A DNA stretch of 40,372 bases. Source: Nitratifractor sp. GTDB lineage: Bacteria > Campylobacterota > Campylobacteria > Campylobacterales > Sulfurovaceae. Under the pieces are notes generated by a model. It saw nothing but the letters and a program-made list of their open reading frames with translations. It was not told the origin of the DNA and searched no databases. Shown in pieces: positions 39,754 through 40,372 of this stretch. A program made the translations under genes and the position numbers. The first letter of the stretch is position 1, and the number at the start of each line of letters is the position of its first letter. The stretch is taken from NCBI GenBank assembly GCA_015488995.1, contig WFMQ01000149.1, positions 1 through 40,372 of the forward strand, read 5' to 3'.

Positions 39754-40372
39754 TTGAGAGCTTCTTCTGAAGCCCTCTCCCTCGGGATCGACATCGGTTC
39801 TACCACCGTCAAATACGTCTTGTGTGACGAACATTTCACCATCCTCGACAAAGCCTACACCCCCCACGACACCAAGCAGGTCGATACCCTGCTGGAGCTT
39901 CTGAGTGATTTACAACAGCGACAACCCGATCGCTACAACGCAATTGACAAAGCCTACATCACCGGCTCAGGTGCGGCGCGGATCGCCCCTGCCATCCAGG
40001 CCCGTTTCGTCCAAGAGGTCAACGCCGTTGTCTTGGCGGTCGAGCATTTGCATCCTGATGTGCGTTCGGTGGTCAAGCTGGGGGGGCAGGATGCCAAAAT
40101 CATCCACTTCAAAGAGCGCGAAGATGGCACCAAGAATGTCTTGACATCCATGAACGACAAATGCGCCTCCGGTACCGGTGCTACGATCGAAAAATGCACC
40201 ATGAAAGTGGGGGTAGAGCTTGATGAACTCTCCTCGCTCACATTCAAAGATGATGCCCTCCACCATGTGGCAGCCAAGTGCGGGGTTTTCGCCGAGACCG
40301 ATGTGGTCAACCTCGTCAAAAGCTCCGTCCCAGCCGATGAGATCATGAACTCCCTCGCCGATGCCATCGTCA
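39754..40372 (+). CDS. BadF/BadG/BcrA/BcrD-type ATPase (2-hydroxyacyl-CoA dehydratase activase-like), truncated by the window end
   Basis: Frame read by hand: LRASSEALSLGIDIGSTTVKYVLCDEHF...VKLGGQDAKIIHF...MNDKCASGTGATIEK...AAKCGVFAETDVVNL. Probable TTG start just after the heptamer array. Confidence 0.82.
   Translation, partial: MRASSEALSLGIDIGSTTVKYVLCDEHFTILDKAYTPHDTKQVDTLLELLSDLQQRQPDRYNAIDKAYITGSGAARIAPAIQARFVQEVNAVVLAVEHLHPDVRSVVKLGGQDAKIIHFKEREDGTKNVLTSMNDKCASGTGATIEKCTMKVGVELDELSSLTFKDDALHHVAAKCGVFAETDVVNLVKSSVPADEIMNSLADAIV

Overview
The window reads as a chromosomal segment from a Campylobacterota (epsilonproteobacterial) genome. I infer this from gene content and order: a complex I operon without canonical nuoE/nuoF, a MqnP-type prenyltransferase, a panB/ruvB neighbourhood and an ArsRS-like two-component pair. 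Most of it is housekeeping. Left part: rsmG, ribA, hemB, gdhA, argF, hemN, tRNA-Arg(GCG), a divergent uracil-DNA glycosylase, ubiA/mqnP, pssA, miaA. Centre: a 15-gene nuo operon on the minus strand, 27572->10270. Right part: a two-component system, a DUF4177-like gene, an AI-2E family permease, ruvB, an AT-rich type III-like restriction-modification pair, panB, trpA, lgt, and the start of a CoA-dehydratase-activase-like gene. The observations most worth follow-up are: (1) complex I in which NuoE/NuoF are replaced by a Cys-free 77-aa protein and a NuoF-fragment/GltD-like fusion that lacks the third N3-type cysteine, next to two tandem full-length NuoG paralogues; (2) an AT-rich res-mod cassette between panB and ruvB with TGATG stop/start overlaps at both ends; (3) a 117-bp MITE-like element with 30-bp terminal inverted repeats and a TTAT direct repeat; (4) a 146-bp foldback element between panB and trpA; (5) related 7-bp-period tandem repeats at three gene boundaries (rsmG start, hemN leader, lgt stop). 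No CRISPR array, transposase, integrase or rRNA was seen.
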